From positions 17,320 through 81,319 of the forward strand of contig JARLIY010000008.1 of assembly GCA_031291475.1 (NCBI GenBank): a DNA stretch of 64,000 bases, given 5' to 3'. This stretch comes from Xanthobacteraceae bacterium. Lineage in GTDB: Bacteria; Pseudomonadota; Alphaproteobacteria; Rhizobiales; Xanthobacteraceae. Of the stretch, positions 8,420 to 18,741 are shown one piece after another (within the stretch, counting starts at the first letter, position 1; each line of letters begins with the position of its first letter). The notes beneath the pieces were generated by a model. It had not been told where the DNA came from and searched no databases. It worked only from the letters and a program-made list of their open reading frames with translations. The translations under genes were made by a program, and so were the position numbers.

Positions 8420-9175
8420 TTAAGCCTTCTTCAGCGTGCGCGCGACATAGTCGCCGATGTAGCGCAAAGTTTGCGGCGCGGCCCAGATTTCGGTGGCGAT
8501 CTTGTCGGTTGCCGCCCCGCTTCGCTTCAAGCGCTCGCTGATTTCCTGGCGGAGCTGCATCTTGGTTTGGGAAAACGCCGCGGGCGAAAGCTGCGCGAGT
8601 TTTTGCGCGGCGGCCATCGCCCGCGCCATCAGCGCGTCCGGGTCCACGACTTCATCGACCCAGCCGCGCTGCAACGCGGCGTCGACCTCGTCTGTCGTTC
8701 CGCCGAACATGAACTCGGCCAGATAGCGCGCCGGCACGGCGAAACGGACAGCCTCGAACGCGAGCGCGGGAAATGGCACGCCGACCAACAGCTCGGTCAC
8801 CCCGATGCGCCCACCGCCGCGCGCCATGATCCGCCGATCGGCGCAGCAGGCAAGAACGCAGCCGCCGGCGATGGCGTGCCCGTTGATCGCCGCCACCACC
8901 GGCTTGGGATGGAAGAACACCGCCTCGAAAGAGCGATGCAGCGCCGGAAGGAGCTTGCGCACGTAATCGGCCCCGCCCGCACTGAGGCGCAGCAAATCAA
9001 GGCCGGCCGAGAACATGCGGCCTTGCCCGGTCACGACGACCGCACGCGCCGCAGATGCACGAAGCTCCCCGAAGCCCTGCGCCAGCGCCTCGCAGAGCTC
9101 GATATCGATCGCATTGGCCTTGCCGTGTTGGAGCGTGACGACGGCAATGCCGTTCTCGATCTTCACATCGATCAT
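8420..9175 (-). CDS. Enoyl-CoA hydratase/isomerase family protein
   Basis: A 251-residue crotonase-fold protein. The two oxyanion-hole segments are visible: MFSAGLDLLRLS and NGHAIAGGCVLACCADRR. The first catalytic Glu of hydratases is not clearly present in VTELLVGVPFPALAFE, so isomerase or another crotonase activity is possible. Together with the CoA-transferase it points to CoA-ester metabolism, although it is transcribed convergently to the monooxygenase. Confidence 0.85.
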   Translation of the reverse strand: MIDVKIENGIAVVTLQHGKANAIDIELCEALAQGFGELRASAARAVVVTGQGRMFSAGLDLLRLSAGGADYVRKLLPALHRSFEAVFFHPKPVVAAINGHAIAGGCVLACCADRRIMARGGGRIGVTELLVGVPFPALAFEAVRFAVPARYLAEFMFGGTTDEVDAALQRGWVDEVVDPDALMARAMAAAQKLAQLSPAAFSQTKMQLRQEISERLKRSGAATDKIATEIWAAPQTLRYIGDYVARTLKKA

Positions 9176-9358
9176 GATTGTCTCATTGGGCGTGCGCGCC
9201 GCTTAAGGATATCAGGCAGCGCCGCCGGCAAAAAGGATGGTTAAGAGCGGCCGTTTTTGGTCCGCGCTTTGCGCGAAAAAATCCGCAATTGCGTCACCTT
9301 CAGGTCATGCCGTTCTGGCCCGAATGCGCCGTAAGTGTTCCGGTTATGGAGGGGCGCA

Positions 9359-10105
9359 ATGCCAGGCTTTCGCATCGCCGCCGTCGGCGCGGCTATTTTG
9401 CTTTTCTCGGGGGTGACGATCGTCAGCGCGGCCGCGCAGAGCGCAACTGGCAGCGCGAACGCGCCCGGCAAGCCGCTTCAATTGCTGAAAATCTTCGCGC
9501 AGCCGAGCAAGGCAAAGGTCAAGCCGCACGCGAAAGTCCTCGCCAAATCGTCCACAAAACATGGGGTGAGGATCGCGGCGGGAAAAAAATCCCACGCGCA
9601 CATCGCTACGGCGCAGCGCCCACACGCGCCGGAACACACGGCAAGCGCGCCGCTGCCTGAAAACAGCTGGCCCGTGGCGAACTCGGCGGTGCCGGCGGAT
9701 GTCGCATTCGGCCCGCCGGCCACCCAGCCGGCGCCACCACCGACCGCGGCCCCGGCCGAACCGGCTGCAAGTCAACTCGTCGTCGGAGGTCAAACCGTGC
9801 AGGTAACCTCGCCCGACGATGTCAATGAAATGGATCTCGCCGCGAATAATACTGCGGCCCAAACCGTCGACGCTGCGCCGAGCCCGACGGCAAGTGCGAC
9901 CCCTTTGCACGAGATCGCCGAGCCCGCACCGAAATCGGACGCCAAATCGGATCTCGTGAACGCCGCATCCGCGCCGCAACAGAATAGCGATGTCGGCAGT
10001 ACGTCCTGGATCCTGCAAGTGCTGGCCGCGCTCGGCGGCGCGGTCACCGCCGGTTCGGTCGCCTGGTTCCTGATCGGGTCCACGCCGCAGCGGACCTATG
10101 GGTGA
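9359..10105 (+). CDS. Hypothetical Ala/Pro-rich protein with signal-like N-terminus and C-terminal membrane segment
   Basis: A 248-residue protein of unknown function. The ATG at 9359 is preferred because GGAGG lies 7 bases upstream. The N-terminus (MPGFRIAAVGAAILLFSG...) looks like a signal peptide with cleavage near SAAA. Then come a basic Lys/His-rich region (about 40-85), a long low-complexity Pro/Ala region, and a C-terminal hydrophobic stretch around LAALGGAVTAGSVAWFLIG. The layout suggests an exported protein held in the inner membrane. No conserved domain is recognised. Confidence 0.65.
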   Translation: MPGFRIAAVGAAILLFSGVTIVSAAAQSATGSANAPGKPLQLLKIFAQPSKAKVKPHAKVLAKSSTKHGVRIAAGKKSHAHIATAQRPHAPEHTASAPLPENSWPVANSAVPADVAFGPPATQPAPPPTAAPAEPAASQLVVGGQTVQVTSPDDVNEMDLAANNTAAQTVDAAPSPTASATPLHEIAEPAPKSDAKSDLVNAASAPQQNSDVGSTSWILQVLAALGGAVTAGSVAWFLIGSTPQRTYG

Positions 10106-10108
10106 GTG

Positions 10109-10987
10109 CTAGCCTTTGGCCTTGAGCGACGAGAACAGCTCGTAGGCTTCCTTCGGCCTGGCATTCTTGTGCACGACGGCGTTGATCGCCGCGATCATCG
10201 CCTTCGGCGCTTCCGACTGGAAAATGTTGCGGCCCATGTCGACGCCGGCCGCGCCTTGCTGCACGGCGTTATACGCCATGGTCAGCGCGTCGAGCTCGGT
10301 GAGTTTTTTGCCGCCCGCCATCACGATCGGCACCGGGCACGAGGCGGCGACCGTCTCGAAGCCGTCATCGACATAATAAGTCTTCACGTATTGCGCGCCG
10401 AGTTCGGCGATGATGCGGCAGGCCAGACGAAAATATTTGGCGTCGCGCACCATGGTCTTGCCGACGGCGGTGATGCCCATGACCGGAATCCCGGTGCGCA
10501 GGCCGGCGTCGACCAGTCTCGTCATGTTCTGCACCGAGCGCGTCTCGAATTCGCCACCGATGAAGACCTGGATGCCGATGCCGGCGGCGTTCAAGCGCAC
10601 CGCATCGTCGATATCCATGGCGATCTCTTCGTCGGAGAGTTCCTCGCGCAGGATGCTCGGGCCGCCACTGGCGCGCAGCACCATCGGCTTGGTCGTCTCC
10701 GCCGGAATGACCGAGCGCAAAATGCCGCGCGTGCAGAACAGCGCGTCGCAGGACGGCAACAGCGGCACGATGGAAAGGTCGATGCGTTCGAGCCCGGTGG
10801 TCGGGCCTTGAAAATAACCGTGGTCGACGGCCAGCATCACCGTGCGGCCGGTTGAGGGAGAAAAAACGCGGGCCAGGCGATTCTTAATCCCCCAATCGAG
10901 CTGGTGGGAGCCTTTGAGGAAAAATCCCGGCGTCTCTTGCGGCTGATCCGCTGCGTAGCGTTCCCCCGCCTTATCGACTTCTGGCAT
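10109..10987 (-). CDS. lsrF: LsrF-like 3-hydroxy-5-phosphonooxypentane-2,4-dione thiolase / class I aldolase family
   Basis: The 292-residue product matches enteric LsrF along its length by memory: [83 protein letters not shown] (the Schiff-base lysine region) and [11 protein letters not shown]. In enterics LsrF works at the end of autoinducer-2 breakdown. Here no lsr transporter, kinase or regulator is nearby, so it may act on another phosphorylated ketose or dione. The start at 10987 has GGGGAG upstream and gives the usual length; the longer frame reads through non-conserved sequence. It shares a 166-base divergent promoter region with imuA. Confidence 0.87.
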   Translation of the reverse strand: MPEVDKAGERYAADQPQETPGFFLKGSHQLDWGIKNRLARVFSPSTGRTVMLAVDHGYFQGPTTGLERIDLSIVPLLPSCDALFCTRGILRSVIPAETTKPMVLRASGGPSILREELSDEEIAMDIDDAVRLNAAGIGIQVFIGGEFETRSVQNMTRLVDAGLRTGIPVMGITAVGKTMVRDAKYFRLACRIIAELGAQYVKTYYVDDGFETVAASCPVPIVMAGGKKLTELDALTMAYNAVQQGAAGVDMGRNIFQSEAPKAMIAAINAVVHKNARPKEAYELFSSLKAKG

Positions 10988-11106
10988 GACGCTCCCCGTG
11001 TGCCGCGCGCTTTCGATCGCGAAGCTATGCGTCATCGCGTCTACGCCAGCAAGACGCCTGTCCCGACACGTCAGGCCGAAAAAACCGTGAGAGAGGCCTT
11101 GGCTTT

Positions 11107-11121
11107 GTTCCTGTTTTGTTC
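11107..11121 (+). promoter_or_regulatory. Alphaproteobacterial LexA (SOS) box
   Basis: GTTC-CTGTTTT-GTTC is an exact match to the GTTC-N7-GTTC direct repeat bound by alphaproteobacterial LexA. It ends 32 bases before the imuA start, where LexA would block the promoter. The imuA-imuB-dnaE2 cassette is a known SOS target in this class, so damage induction is expected. Confidence 0.92.
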
Positions 11122-11153
11122 TAGGATCGCTTCCCCCTGGATGAAGCCCGAAC

Positions 11154-11936
11154 ATGGCCCAGCCGACCGCCCTCTCCATGATGCGTAACCGTGCTGAAGT
11201 CGCGGCGAAATTGCGCCGTTTATTGCCAAAAATTCAAGCGCTTAGGAACGCACCCGCCATTCCATTCGGCGTTGCCGCCATCGACCATTACCTGCCGCAA
11301 GGCGGCCTTGCCGGCGGGGGTCTGCATGAATTCGTGCCCGAGGCCGGCGCGACCCCGGCAGCCTTCGGCTTCATCGTAGCGCTGCTTGCCCGCCTGTCGC
11401 AGCCGCACCCGCTCTTCCTCGTTTTGCCGTCTTACGGGCGGCGCGATTTCGGCCGCCCCTATGGTCATGGCCTGAGCGCGCTCGGCCTCGATCCACGTCG
11501 TCTGATCCTGGTCGAGACGGCGCATCGCAACGAGACCTTGTGGGCGCTCGAGGAAGCGCTGCGTTCGCGCGCACCGTCCGCCGTCGTCGGCGCGATCGAC
11601 AAGCTCGATCTGAAATCGAGCCAAAGGCTGCAGCTCGCCGCCACCGATGCGGGCCTGCCGCTGTTGCTGCTGCGACCGGCGCAAAATCTGGAATCGAGCG
11701 CGGCGGCAACGCGCTGGCGCGTCGGCGCGCGGCAGGCCGCGCGCGATCGCTTCGGCCTGTTCGTGCGTCCCCGATGGCATCTGCAACTTGAACGCTGCCG
11801 CAACGGCCGGCCGGGCGAATGGCTAGTGGAGTACGATCATGTCGCGCATCGTTTCAGTCTGGCTGCCGCGCTGGCCGATCACGCGCTTTCTCGCAGCGCA
11901 GGCGAAAAGCCTCTCAGGCAAGCCCATCGATCCTGA
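11154..11936 (+). CDS. imuA: ImuA, SOS mutagenesis cassette protein
   Basis: A 260-residue RecA-fold protein of the ImuA type, with [20 protein letters not shown] near the N-terminus, [20 protein letters not shown] and [20 protein letters not shown]. ImuA helps recruit the error-prone polymerase DnaE2 during damage-induced mutagenesis. It is the first gene of the cassette and lies just downstream of the LexA box. Its last 98 bases overlap the start of imuB in another frame, unusually long, so the C-terminal tail may be a dispensable extension. Confidence 0.9.
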   Translation: MAQPTALSMMRNRAEVAAKLRRLLPKIQALRNAPAIPFGVAAIDHYLPQGGLAGGGLHEFVPEAGATPAAFGFIVALLARLSQPHPLFLVLPSYGRRDFGRPYGHGLSALGLDPRRLILVETAHRNETLWALEEALRSRAPSAVVGAIDKLDLKSSQRLQLAATDAGLPLLLLRPAQNLESSAAATRWRVGARQAARDRFGLFVRPRWHLQLERCRNGRPGEWLVEYDHVAHRFSLAAALADHALSRSAGEKPLRQAHRS

Positions 11937-13500
11937 GCGGCCCTTCGTGCTGGCGCTGACCGCCGCCGGCGGGCCGCGGATCGCTGCCTTGAACGAGGCG
12001 GCCGAAGCCGCGGGTCTCGCGCCCGGCGAGCCGTTGGCCGATGCGCGCGCGAAAGCGGGCGACTTGCAAGTGCGCGCCGTCGATGAAGCCGCCGACGACG
12101 CCGCGCTGCGGCGTCTCGCGCTCTGGGCGACGCGTTACACGCCGACCGCTTCACCCTGGAATGCGGAGAACGGCGCCGACGGTTTTTTCCTCGACATCGA
12201 AGGCGCCGCGCATCTGTTCGGCGGCGAAGAAAAGCTGCTCGCCGATCTTTCCTCACGGCTCGAATATTTCGGCCTGCCGGCGCGATTTGCCGTCGCCGAC
12301 ACGTCCGGCGCGGCATGGGCGCTCTCGCGCTTTCATCCCGCGCCCTGCACCGTGCTGCCTTCAGGCGAGGAAGCCCGGGCGCTCAAGCCGCTGCCCATCG
12401 AAGCGTTGCGGCTTTCGCCGGAAACCTGCACGACCTTGCGCCGGCTTGGTTTCAAATCCGTCGGCCTGCTTCTCGACAAGCCGCGCGCGCCCTTTGCTGC
12501 GCGTTTTCCCGCCGAGCTGCTGCGTCGCCTCGACCAGGCGCTCGGCCGCCTCGACGAGCCGCTGGTGCCGATCGTTGCGCCGCCGGTCTATCACTGTTTG
12601 CGTTATCTGCTCGAACCTATCCTCACGCAGGAGGCCGTCGTTGCGCTGGCGCGCCGCCTCATGCACACGCTCGTGCATGTGCTCACGCGCGACGATGTCG
12701 GTGCGCGCGGCTTGCGGCTTTGCCTTTACCGCGTCGATGGCGCGGTGGAGACGGTCGATATCGGGCTCACCTTGCCGACGCGCAATGTCGCCTATGTCGC
12801 GCGCCTCATCGATCTGAAGCTCGAAGCCGTAGCAGCCATGCAGGAGGCCAGCTTCGGCTTCGAGGCGGTCGGGCTTGCCGTCACCCGCGCCGAACCCATC
12901 CCCGCGCGGCAAAACGAACTTATTGAAGACGCCGACGATGCCGGCCGAAACGAACGCTCCGCCGCCTTGATCGATACGCTGCGCCAGCGTCTCGGACCGC
13001 AGAGCGTGCGGCGGTTCACCGCGATTGCCAGTCATCTTCCCGAGCGCGCCGAGGCGCTGGCGCCGGTCACCGGCGAAGTTCCTCCCGCGCCGCGGCCTGC
13101 GCCGGAGCAAGAAGCAGAAAAACCGCGGCCGCTCCTTATTCTGCCTCATGCGGAGCCGACCGAAGTCACCGCGCTCGTCCCCGACGGTCCGCCCCGGCGT
13201 TTTCGCTGGCGCGGCGTGACCTATGAGATCGCGGGCGCGCAGGGCCCGGAACGCATCGGAGCCGAATGGTGGCGCCTTGCAAACATACCCGATCATTCCC
13301 GCGAAAGCGGGAATTCAGCGTTGGATGAGGAGAAAAAACTGGGTCCCCGCCTGCGCGGGGACGAGCGGCGGCATGCTCCGACGCGCGACTACTACCTCGT
13401 CGAGGACGCGGACGGCCGCCGCTTCTGGCTCTACCGCGAAGGCCTCTACGAGCGCGAGACGGCTTCGGCACGCTGGTTCGTGCACGGATTGTTTGCGTGA
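11839..13500 (+). CDS. imuB: ImuB, inactive Y-family polymerase homologue (translesion cassette)
   Basis: A 553-residue ImuB. It starts [18 protein letters not shown], the usual ImuB opening, and contains the Y-family-like core, including [16 protein letters not shown] and the [12 protein letters not shown] finger/little-finger region. Acidic catalytic residues of active DinB are not evident, as expected for ImuB, which acts as a hub linking ImuA, DnaE2 and the beta clamp. The C-terminus [12 protein letters not shown]...RWFVHGLFA is typical. Just before that, a palindromic repeat has inserted in frame (13293-13366), adding about 25 residues. The gene overlaps imuA by 98 bases. Confidence 0.92.
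   Translation: MSRIVSVWLPRWPITRFLAAQAKSLSGKPIDPERPFVLALTAAGGPRIAALNEAAEAAGLAPGEPLADARAKAGDLQVRAVDEAADDAALRRLALWATRYTPTASPWNAENGADGFFLDIEGAAHLFGGEEKLLADLSSRLEYFGLPARFAVADTSGAAWALSRFHPAPCTVLPSGEEARALKPLPIEALRLSPETCTTLRRLGFKSVGLLLDKPRAPFAARFPAELLRRLDQALGRLDEPLVPIVAPPVYHCLRYLLEPILTQEAVVALARRLMHTLVHVLTRDDVGARGLRLCLYRVDGAVETVDIGLTLPTRNVAYVARLIDLKLEAVAAMQEASFGFEAVGLAVTRAEPIPARQNELIEDADDAGRNERSAALIDTLRQRLGPQSVRRFTAIASHLPERAEALAPVTGEVPPAPRPAPEQEAEKPRPLLILPHAEPTEVTALVPDGPPRRFRWRGVTYEIAGAQGPERIGAEWWRLANIPDHSRESGNSALDEEKKLGPRLRGDERRHAPTRDYYLVEDADGRRFWLYREGLYERETASARWFVHGLFA
13293..13366 (+). repeat. Double-hairpin palindromic repeat inserted in frame inside imuB
   Basis: Two hairpins are visible: TTCCCGC-GAAA-GCGGGAA (13296-13313) and GTCCCCGC-CTGC-GCGGGGAC (13343-13362). 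This pair is the well-known repeat whose intergenic copies are frequent in Bradyrhizobium-type genomes and which encodes peptides like HSRESGN and GPRLRGD when translated. Here it is read through as part of ImuB between the EWWR and TRDYY segments. The boundaries are approximate. Confidence 0.85.
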
Positions 13501-13502
13501 GA

Positions 13503-16500
13503 ATGCCGATGACCGCCTATGCCGAACTTGCCGTAACCACCAACTTTTCCTTCCTGCGCGGTGCCTCGCACCCCCACGAGATGGTCGCAACCGCCGATGA
13601 CCTTAAGCTTGCCGCCATCGGCATCGCCGACCGCAATTCCTTTGCCGGCGTGGTGCGCGCCTATGACGAAGCCAAAAAGCGGACAATAAAGTTGCTCGTC
13701 GGCACGCGACTGGTCAGCGTCGACGGCTTTGAGATCTTGGCCTACCCGACCGACCGCGCCGCTTACGGCCGGCTCTGCCGCCTCATTACCATGGGCAATC
13801 TCAAGGTCAAGAAAGGCGAATGTCATCTGACCTTCGAGGAGATTCTTGCCGCCAGCGAAGGTCAGATGCTCATTGCGTTACCGCCGCCGGCGCTTTCGGA
13901 CTCCTTCACCACCCGCCTCGCCGCTTTGGTGCGCGCGGCGCCGGGGCACACGTTTCTCGCCGGCGTTCATTATCATCGCGGCGATGAGCCGCGCCGGCTT
14001 GGGCTTTTGGCCGAACTCGGCGAGCGTGTCGGTGTGCCACTCGTCGCCGTCAACGACGTATTCTATCACGCGCCGGAGCGCCGGCCGCTTGCCGACGTGC
14101 TCACCTGCGTGCGCGAAAAATGCACCATCGCCGAAGCGGGTTTGCGGCTTGCCGTCAATGCCGAACGGCATCTGAAAGGCGCGGCTGAAATGGCGCAGCT
14201 GTTCGCCGATTTTCCCCAAGCCATTGCCCGCACCGTCAAGATCGCCGAAGCCTGCCGCTTCTCGCTCGCCGAACTGAAATACGAATATCCCGACGAGCCG
14301 GTGCCGGAAGGAAAAACCGCGCAAGCGCATCTCGAAGACCTCACCTGGGCCGGCGCGCGGGACCGCTATCCTAAATACAAATATCCCGACGGCATTCCGC
14401 CCGACGTCGAGAAACGGCTGCATGACGAACTCGCCCTCATCGCCAAGCTCGATTACGCGCGCTATTTCCTCACCGTCCACGATGTCGTCTCCTTCGCGCG
14501 GCGGCAGGAAAAGGAAATCCTCTGCCAGGGCCGCGGCTCGGCGGCGAACAGCGCGGTATGCTATTGCCTCGGCATCACCTCGGTGAATCCGGACAAGAGC
14601 CAACTTCTTTTCGCGCGCTTTATTTCCGAAAATCGCGGCGAGCCGCCCGATATCGACGTCGATTTCGAGCACGAGCGGCGCGAAGAGGTGATCCAGTACA
14701 TCTACCGGCGCTACGGCCGCGACCGCGCCGCGATCTGCTCCACCGTCGTGCATTACCGCTCGCGCCGCGCCATCCGCGAAGTCGGCAAGGTTCTGGGCTT
14801 GACCGAGGACGTGACCTCGACGCTGGCCAAAACGGTCTGGGGTTATGGCGACGGACTGCCGGATGAGCACATCCGTCAAGCCGGCCTCGATCCCTTCAAT
14901 CCGGCGATCCGGCAAGCCGTCCATCTCGCCGACGATCTGATCGGCTTCCCGCGTCACCTCTCGCAGCATGTCGGCGGCTTCGTGCTCACGCGTGCGCGTC
15001 TCGACGAGACGGTGCCCATCGGCAATGCCGCCATGGACGACCGCACCTTCATCGAATGGGACAAGGACGACATCGACACGCTCGGCCTGATGAAGGTCGA
15101 TGTGCTCGCGCTCGGCATGCTAAGCTGCTTGCGCCGCGGGCTCGATCTATTGAAAGCGCATTACGGCAAGGATTATTCGCTCGCTACGCTGCCGCAGGAC
15201 GACCCGGCAGTCTACGAGATGCTGTCGCGCGCCGATTCCGTCGGCGTGTTCCAGGTCGAAAGCCGTGCGCAGATGTCGATGCTGCCGCGATTGAAGCCGC
15301 GATGCTTCTACGATCTCGTCATCGAAGTGGCGATCGTGCGGCCGGGCCCGATCCAGGGCGACATGGTGCATCCTTATCTGCGCCGGCGCGATAGCATCGA
15401 TAAGGAGCACTACCCCTCCCCCGATCCGGCGCACGGGCCGAAGAACGAATTGGAGGACGTTCTCAAACGCACGCTTGGCGTGCCGTTGTTCCAGGAGCAG
15501 GCGATGCAGATCGCCATCACCGCGGCAAAATTCACACCCGACGAGGCGGATGGGCTGCGGCGCGCCATGGCCACCTTCCGCCATACCGGCAACGTGCACC
15601 TGTTCCGCGACAAGTTCATCACCGGCATGACCGCCCGCGGCTATGACCGCGATTTCGCCGAAAATTGTTTCGGCCAGATCGAAGGCTTCGGCGAATACGG
15701 CTTTCCGGAAAGCCATGCGGCGAGCTTTGCGCTGCTGGTTTACGCTTCGGCGTGGATCAAATGCCGTTATCCGGACGTGTTCTGCGCCGCCATTCTCAAC
15801 AGCCAACCGATGGGTTTTTATCAGCCAGCGCAGCTGGTGCGCGATGCACGGGCGCACGATGTCGAGATCCGCGCGGTGGACGTGAACTTCAGCGACTGGG
15901 ATTGCACGCTGGAGCCAAACGGGGACGCCGATGGCCGGCATGCGGTCCGCCTCGGCTTCCGCCTCGTTCACGGCCTCAACGAAGAAGAGCTGAAAAAGCT
16001 CATCGCCGCGCGCGGCAACGGTTTTGCTTCGATCGAGCGACTCGCGGCAATTGTCGGCATTTCCCGCTTCACCATAGAGCGGCTTGCCGAAGCCGACGCA
16101 TTCCGATCGCTGGACCTCGATCGGCGCGCTGCGTTATGGGCGGCGCGCCGCCTCGACGTGATCGGCATTCGCACGACGCGGCAAACGATCTCCGCGAAGA
16201 GGGGGGGTGCACTTCCGCTGCTGGCGCCGCATTTGAGCGACGAGCTCTTCCCGGAGCCGTCCGTCACGCTGCTGGCCATGCCGCTCTGCGAGCATGTCGT
16301 CGAGGATTATGTGGCGACCGGATTGTCGCTGAAGGAGCATCCGGTGCGCTTTTTCCGCGACCGCCTCGCCGCGCTCGGCGCCATGTCCAATGCGCGTCTT
16401 CGCGGGGAAGAGTTACGACAGGATTCGCGAGTCACCGTCGCCGGCCTTGTCCTGGTGCGGCAGCGGCCGGGCACGGCCAAAGGCGTGATCTTCATGACGC

Positions 16501-16766
16501 TGGAGGACGAGACCGACATCGCCAACATCATCGTCTGGCCGAAAGCTTTTGACAGGAACCGCCGGGTGGTGATGACGGCGCGGTTTCTCGCCGTGCGCGG
16601 CCGCCTGCAACGCGCCGGCCTCGTCATCCATGTCGTCGCCGAAAGCTTCGTCGACCTTTCCGCCGAACTGCCAAAGTTGCGCGACGGCGATCCGTTTTCA
16701 TCCCCGCTCCTAGGTCAGCATCCGCTGGATACGGCGCTGCTCCTCAAGAGCCGCGATTTTCACTAG
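13503..16766 (+). CDS. dnaE2: Error-prone DNA polymerase DnaE2
   Basis: A C-family polymerase of about 1087 residues that copies past lesions in the SOS response. Seen are the PHP domain start ([19 protein letters not shown]), the catalytic [15 protein letters not shown] aspartates, [20 protein letters not shown], the [18 protein letters not shown] fingers and a C-terminal OB fold ([20 protein letters not shown]). Length is standard. Starts at 13497 (GTG overlapping the imuB stop), 13503 and 13509 are all possible; coupling to imuB is likely. The 3' end overlaps the convergent htpG gene by 23 bases, so neither has a separate terminator. Confidence 0.93.
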   Translation: MPMTAYAELAVTTNFSFLRGASHPHEMVATADDLKLAAIGIADRNSFAGVVRAYDEAKKRTIKLLVGTRLVSVDGFEILAYPTDRAAYGRLCRLITMGNLKVKKGECHLTFEEILAASEGQMLIALPPPALSDSFTTRLAALVRAAPGHTFLAGVHYHRGDEPRRLGLLAELGERVGVPLVAVNDVFYHAPERRPLADVLTCVREKCTIAEAGLRLAVNAERHLKGAAEMAQLFADFPQAIARTVKIAEACRFSLAELKYEYPDEPVPEGKTAQAHLEDLTWAGARDRYPKYKYPDGIPPDVEKRLHDELALIAKLDYARYFLTVHDVVSFARRQEKEILCQGRGSAANSAVCYCLGITSVNPDKSQLLFARFISENRGEPPDIDVDFEHERREEVIQYIYRRYGRDRAAICSTVVHYRSRRAIREVGKVLGLTEDVTSTLAKTVWGYGDGLPDEHIRQAGLDPFNPAIRQAVHLADDLIGFPRHLSQHVGGFVLTRARLDETVPIGNAAMDDRTFIEWDKDDIDTLGLMKVDVLALGMLSCLRRGLDLLKAHYGKDYSLATLPQDDPAVYEMLSRADSVGVFQVESRAQMSMLPRLKPRCFYDLVIEVAIVRPGPIQGDMVHPYLRRRDSIDKEHYPSPDPAHGPKNELEDVLKRTLGVPLFQEQAMQIAITAAKFTPDEADGLRRAMATFRHTGNVHLFRDKFITGMTARGYDRDFAENCFGQIEGFGEYGFPESHAASFALLVYASAWIKCRYPDVFCAAILNSQPMGFYQPAQLVRDARAHDVEIRAVDVNFSDWDCTLEPNGDADGRHAVRLGFRLVHGLNEEELKKLIAARGNGFASIERLAAIVGISRFTIERLAEADAFRSLDLDRRAALWAARRLDVIGIRTTRQTISAKRGGALPLLAPHLSDELFPEPSVTLLAMPLCEHVVEDYVATGLSLKEHPVRFFRDRLAALGAMSNARLRGEELRQDSRVTVAGLVLVRQRPGTAKGVIFMTLEDETDIANIIVWPKAFDRNRRVVMTARFLAVRGRLQRAGLVIHVVAESFVDLSAELPKLRDGDPFSSPLLGQHPLDTALLLKSRDFH

Positions 16767-18657
16767 CACCCCTCCCCGCGCACTTCCCGAGCACGCGCGC
16801 CAGCCGCTCGGAAAACGCCCGCGCATCCGCCGGACGGTCGCCTTCCAGCACGCGCGCCTCGTCGAGCAACAAATGCGCCGCGTCTTCTTTCAGCGCCCGC
16901 TCATCCTCACCAAGCGCGGCAAGCGCCACGACCAGCTGATGACGCGGGTTGACCTCGAGGATCGGCTTCGAGGCGGAGTTGAGCCGGCCCGCTCCGGCAA
17001 GGAGCTTTTCCAGCGCCCGATCGGGGCCCTGATCCGGCGCCACCAGGCAGACGGCGCTGTCGGTGAGCCGATCCGAGGCCCGCACCTGTGCCACAGCGTC
17101 GCCGAGCGTATTCTGCACAAACACAAGAAATTTCTTGACTGAATCTTGCAGCTCCGGCTCCGGCGCTTCTCTGGCATCGACCAGCGGAATGAGCGCCAGG
17201 TCCGCCGCCCCCTGCGTCACCGATTTAAGCGGCTTGCCGTCGAACGATCCCGCCGACATCACCCAAAACGTGTCGACCGGATCGGACAGCAACAGAACCG
17301 CGACGCCGCGGGCGCGAAAGCCTTCGAGATGCGGCGATAATTTCAGACGCTCGATGTCGTCGCCCGCCAGATAGTAGATCGCGCTCTGGTTGGGCTTGAG
17401 CGCGGCGGCGTAGTCCTTGAGGCTGCGCCAGGAATCCGCCGCGGTGGTCTTAAAGCGCGCCAGCCCGAGCAAGGCGTCGCGGCGCTCGAAATCCTCGTAA
17501 ATGCCTTCCTTGAGCACGACGCCGAACAGCTCCCAGATTTTCGCGTAAGTCTCCGGCTCCTTGTCCGCGAGCCGCTCGAATTCCCCGAGCACGCGGCTCG
17601 TTGCGCCTTTCTTGATGGCGACGAGCAGCGGACTTTCCTGGATTTTCTCGCGCGAAACATTGAGCGGCAGATCGGCGCTGTCGACCAGCCCGCGCACGAA
17701 CCGCAGGTAGCGCGGCAAAATATCCGCGTCGTCGGTGATGAAGACACGTTTGACGTAAAGCTTGATTCGCCCCTTGCGGTCCGGATCGAACAGATCGAAC
17801 GGCCGCGTGCCGGGAACGAACATTAGCGTGGTATAATCCTGCCGCCCCTCGGCGTGGAAATGAATGGTCAGCGACGGCTCGTCGAATTGTCCAGCAATGC
17901 TGCGATAAAAGTCGTTGTAGTCGGCCGCCGTGATCGCCGCTTTCGGCTTCGCCCAGAGCGCCGCCCCATCGGTGATCTCCGACGCTTGCGCCCCCGGTTT
18001 GTCCACGATCGCGATCGGCACCGGCACATGCCCCGATTGCGCCTGGACGAGCCGCTCGACGGTCGAGCGCTCGGTGTAGGACTTGGCGTCCTCCAGCAAA
18101 TGCAGCACGACCCGGGTGCCGCGGCGCGGCGCATCGGCGACGGCAACAGCAGATACGGCGAAAGTGCCTTTACCGTCCGACGACCAGAGGTGCGCTACTT
18201 CCGTCCCGGCGCGGCGGGACATCACCTCGACCCGTTCGGCGACCATGAAGGCCGAATAAAAGCCGACGCCGAAACGGCCGATCAGCGCCGTGTCCTCGTC
18301 GTTCTTCCCCATCTCGAGGCGATCGAGAAACGCCTTGGTGCCGGAGCGGGCGATCGTGCCGAGCGCCTCGACCATCTCCTCACGGCTCATGCCGATGCCG
18401 TTGTCCTCGACCGTCAATTGCCGTTTGTCGACATCGAGGAGAAGCGTGATGCGCGGCTTGGGATCGTCGCTGAGCAGCGCCGGCGCGGCGATGGCTTCGT
18501 AGCGCAGCCGCTCGCAGGCGTCGGCGGCGTTGGCGATCAACTCGCGCAGAAACACCGATTTTTCCGAATAGACTGAGTGCACCATCAGCTGCAGGAGCCT
18601 GGCGACGTCTGCTTCGAATGGGCGGCTTTCCGACTGGCTCTCTTCAGTCATTCTCAT
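16744..18657 (-). CDS. htpG: Molecular chaperone HtpG (Hsp90)
   Basis: A 637-residue bacterial Hsp90. The N-terminal GHKL ATPase is clear: [39 protein letters not shown], and the lid loop [14 protein letters not shown]. The middle domain has [20 protein letters not shown] and the catalytic-loop region [12 protein letters not shown]. Length matches family norms. The start may be ATG 18657 or ATG 18651. No sigma-32 promoter was identified with confidence in the 55 bases before the frameshifted monooxygenase gene. Confidence 0.94.
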   Translation of the reverse strand: MRMTEESQSESRPFEADVARLLQLMVHSVYSEKSVFLRELIANAADACERLRYEAIAAPALLSDDPKPRITLLLDVDKRQLTVEDNGIGMSREEMVEALGTIARSGTKAFLDRLEMGKNDEDTALIGRFGVGFYSAFMVAERVEVMSRRAGTEVAHLWSSDGKGTFAVSAVAVADAPRRGTRVVLHLLEDAKSYTERSTVERLVQAQSGHVPVPIAIVDKPGAQASEITDGAALWAKPKAAITAADYNDFYRSIAGQFDEPSLTIHFHAEGRQDYTTLMFVPGTRPFDLFDPDRKGRIKLYVKRVFITDDADILPRYLRFVRGLVDSADLPLNVSREKIQESPLLVAIKKGATSRVLGEFERLADKEPETYAKIWELFGVVLKEGIYEDFERRDALLGLARFKTTAADSWRSLKDYAAALKPNQSAIYYLAGDDIERLKLSPHLEGFRARGVAVLLLSDPVDTFWVMSAGSFDGKPLKSVTQGAADLALIPLVDAREAPEPELQDSVKKFLVFVQNTLGDAVAQVRASDRLTDSAVCLVAPDQGPDRALEKLLAGAGRLNSASKPILEVNPRHQLVVALAALGEDERALKEDAAHLLLDEARVLEGDRPADARAFSERLARVLGKCAGRGASENRGS

Positions 18658-18741
18658 CGGGCGTTCCCGGCTGAATTCTCCCGCTCGAAAATTAGGTGAA
18701 GACGCCGCAGATTCAAGACCACGCCGCGGCCGCCGGCCGCT

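Noticed and set aside
9254..9281. TTTTT...CGCGC-TTT-GCGCG-AAAAA as a bidirectional terminator
   Set aside because: It lies at the 5' ends of two divergent genes, where a terminator is not needed, and the stem is only 5 bp.
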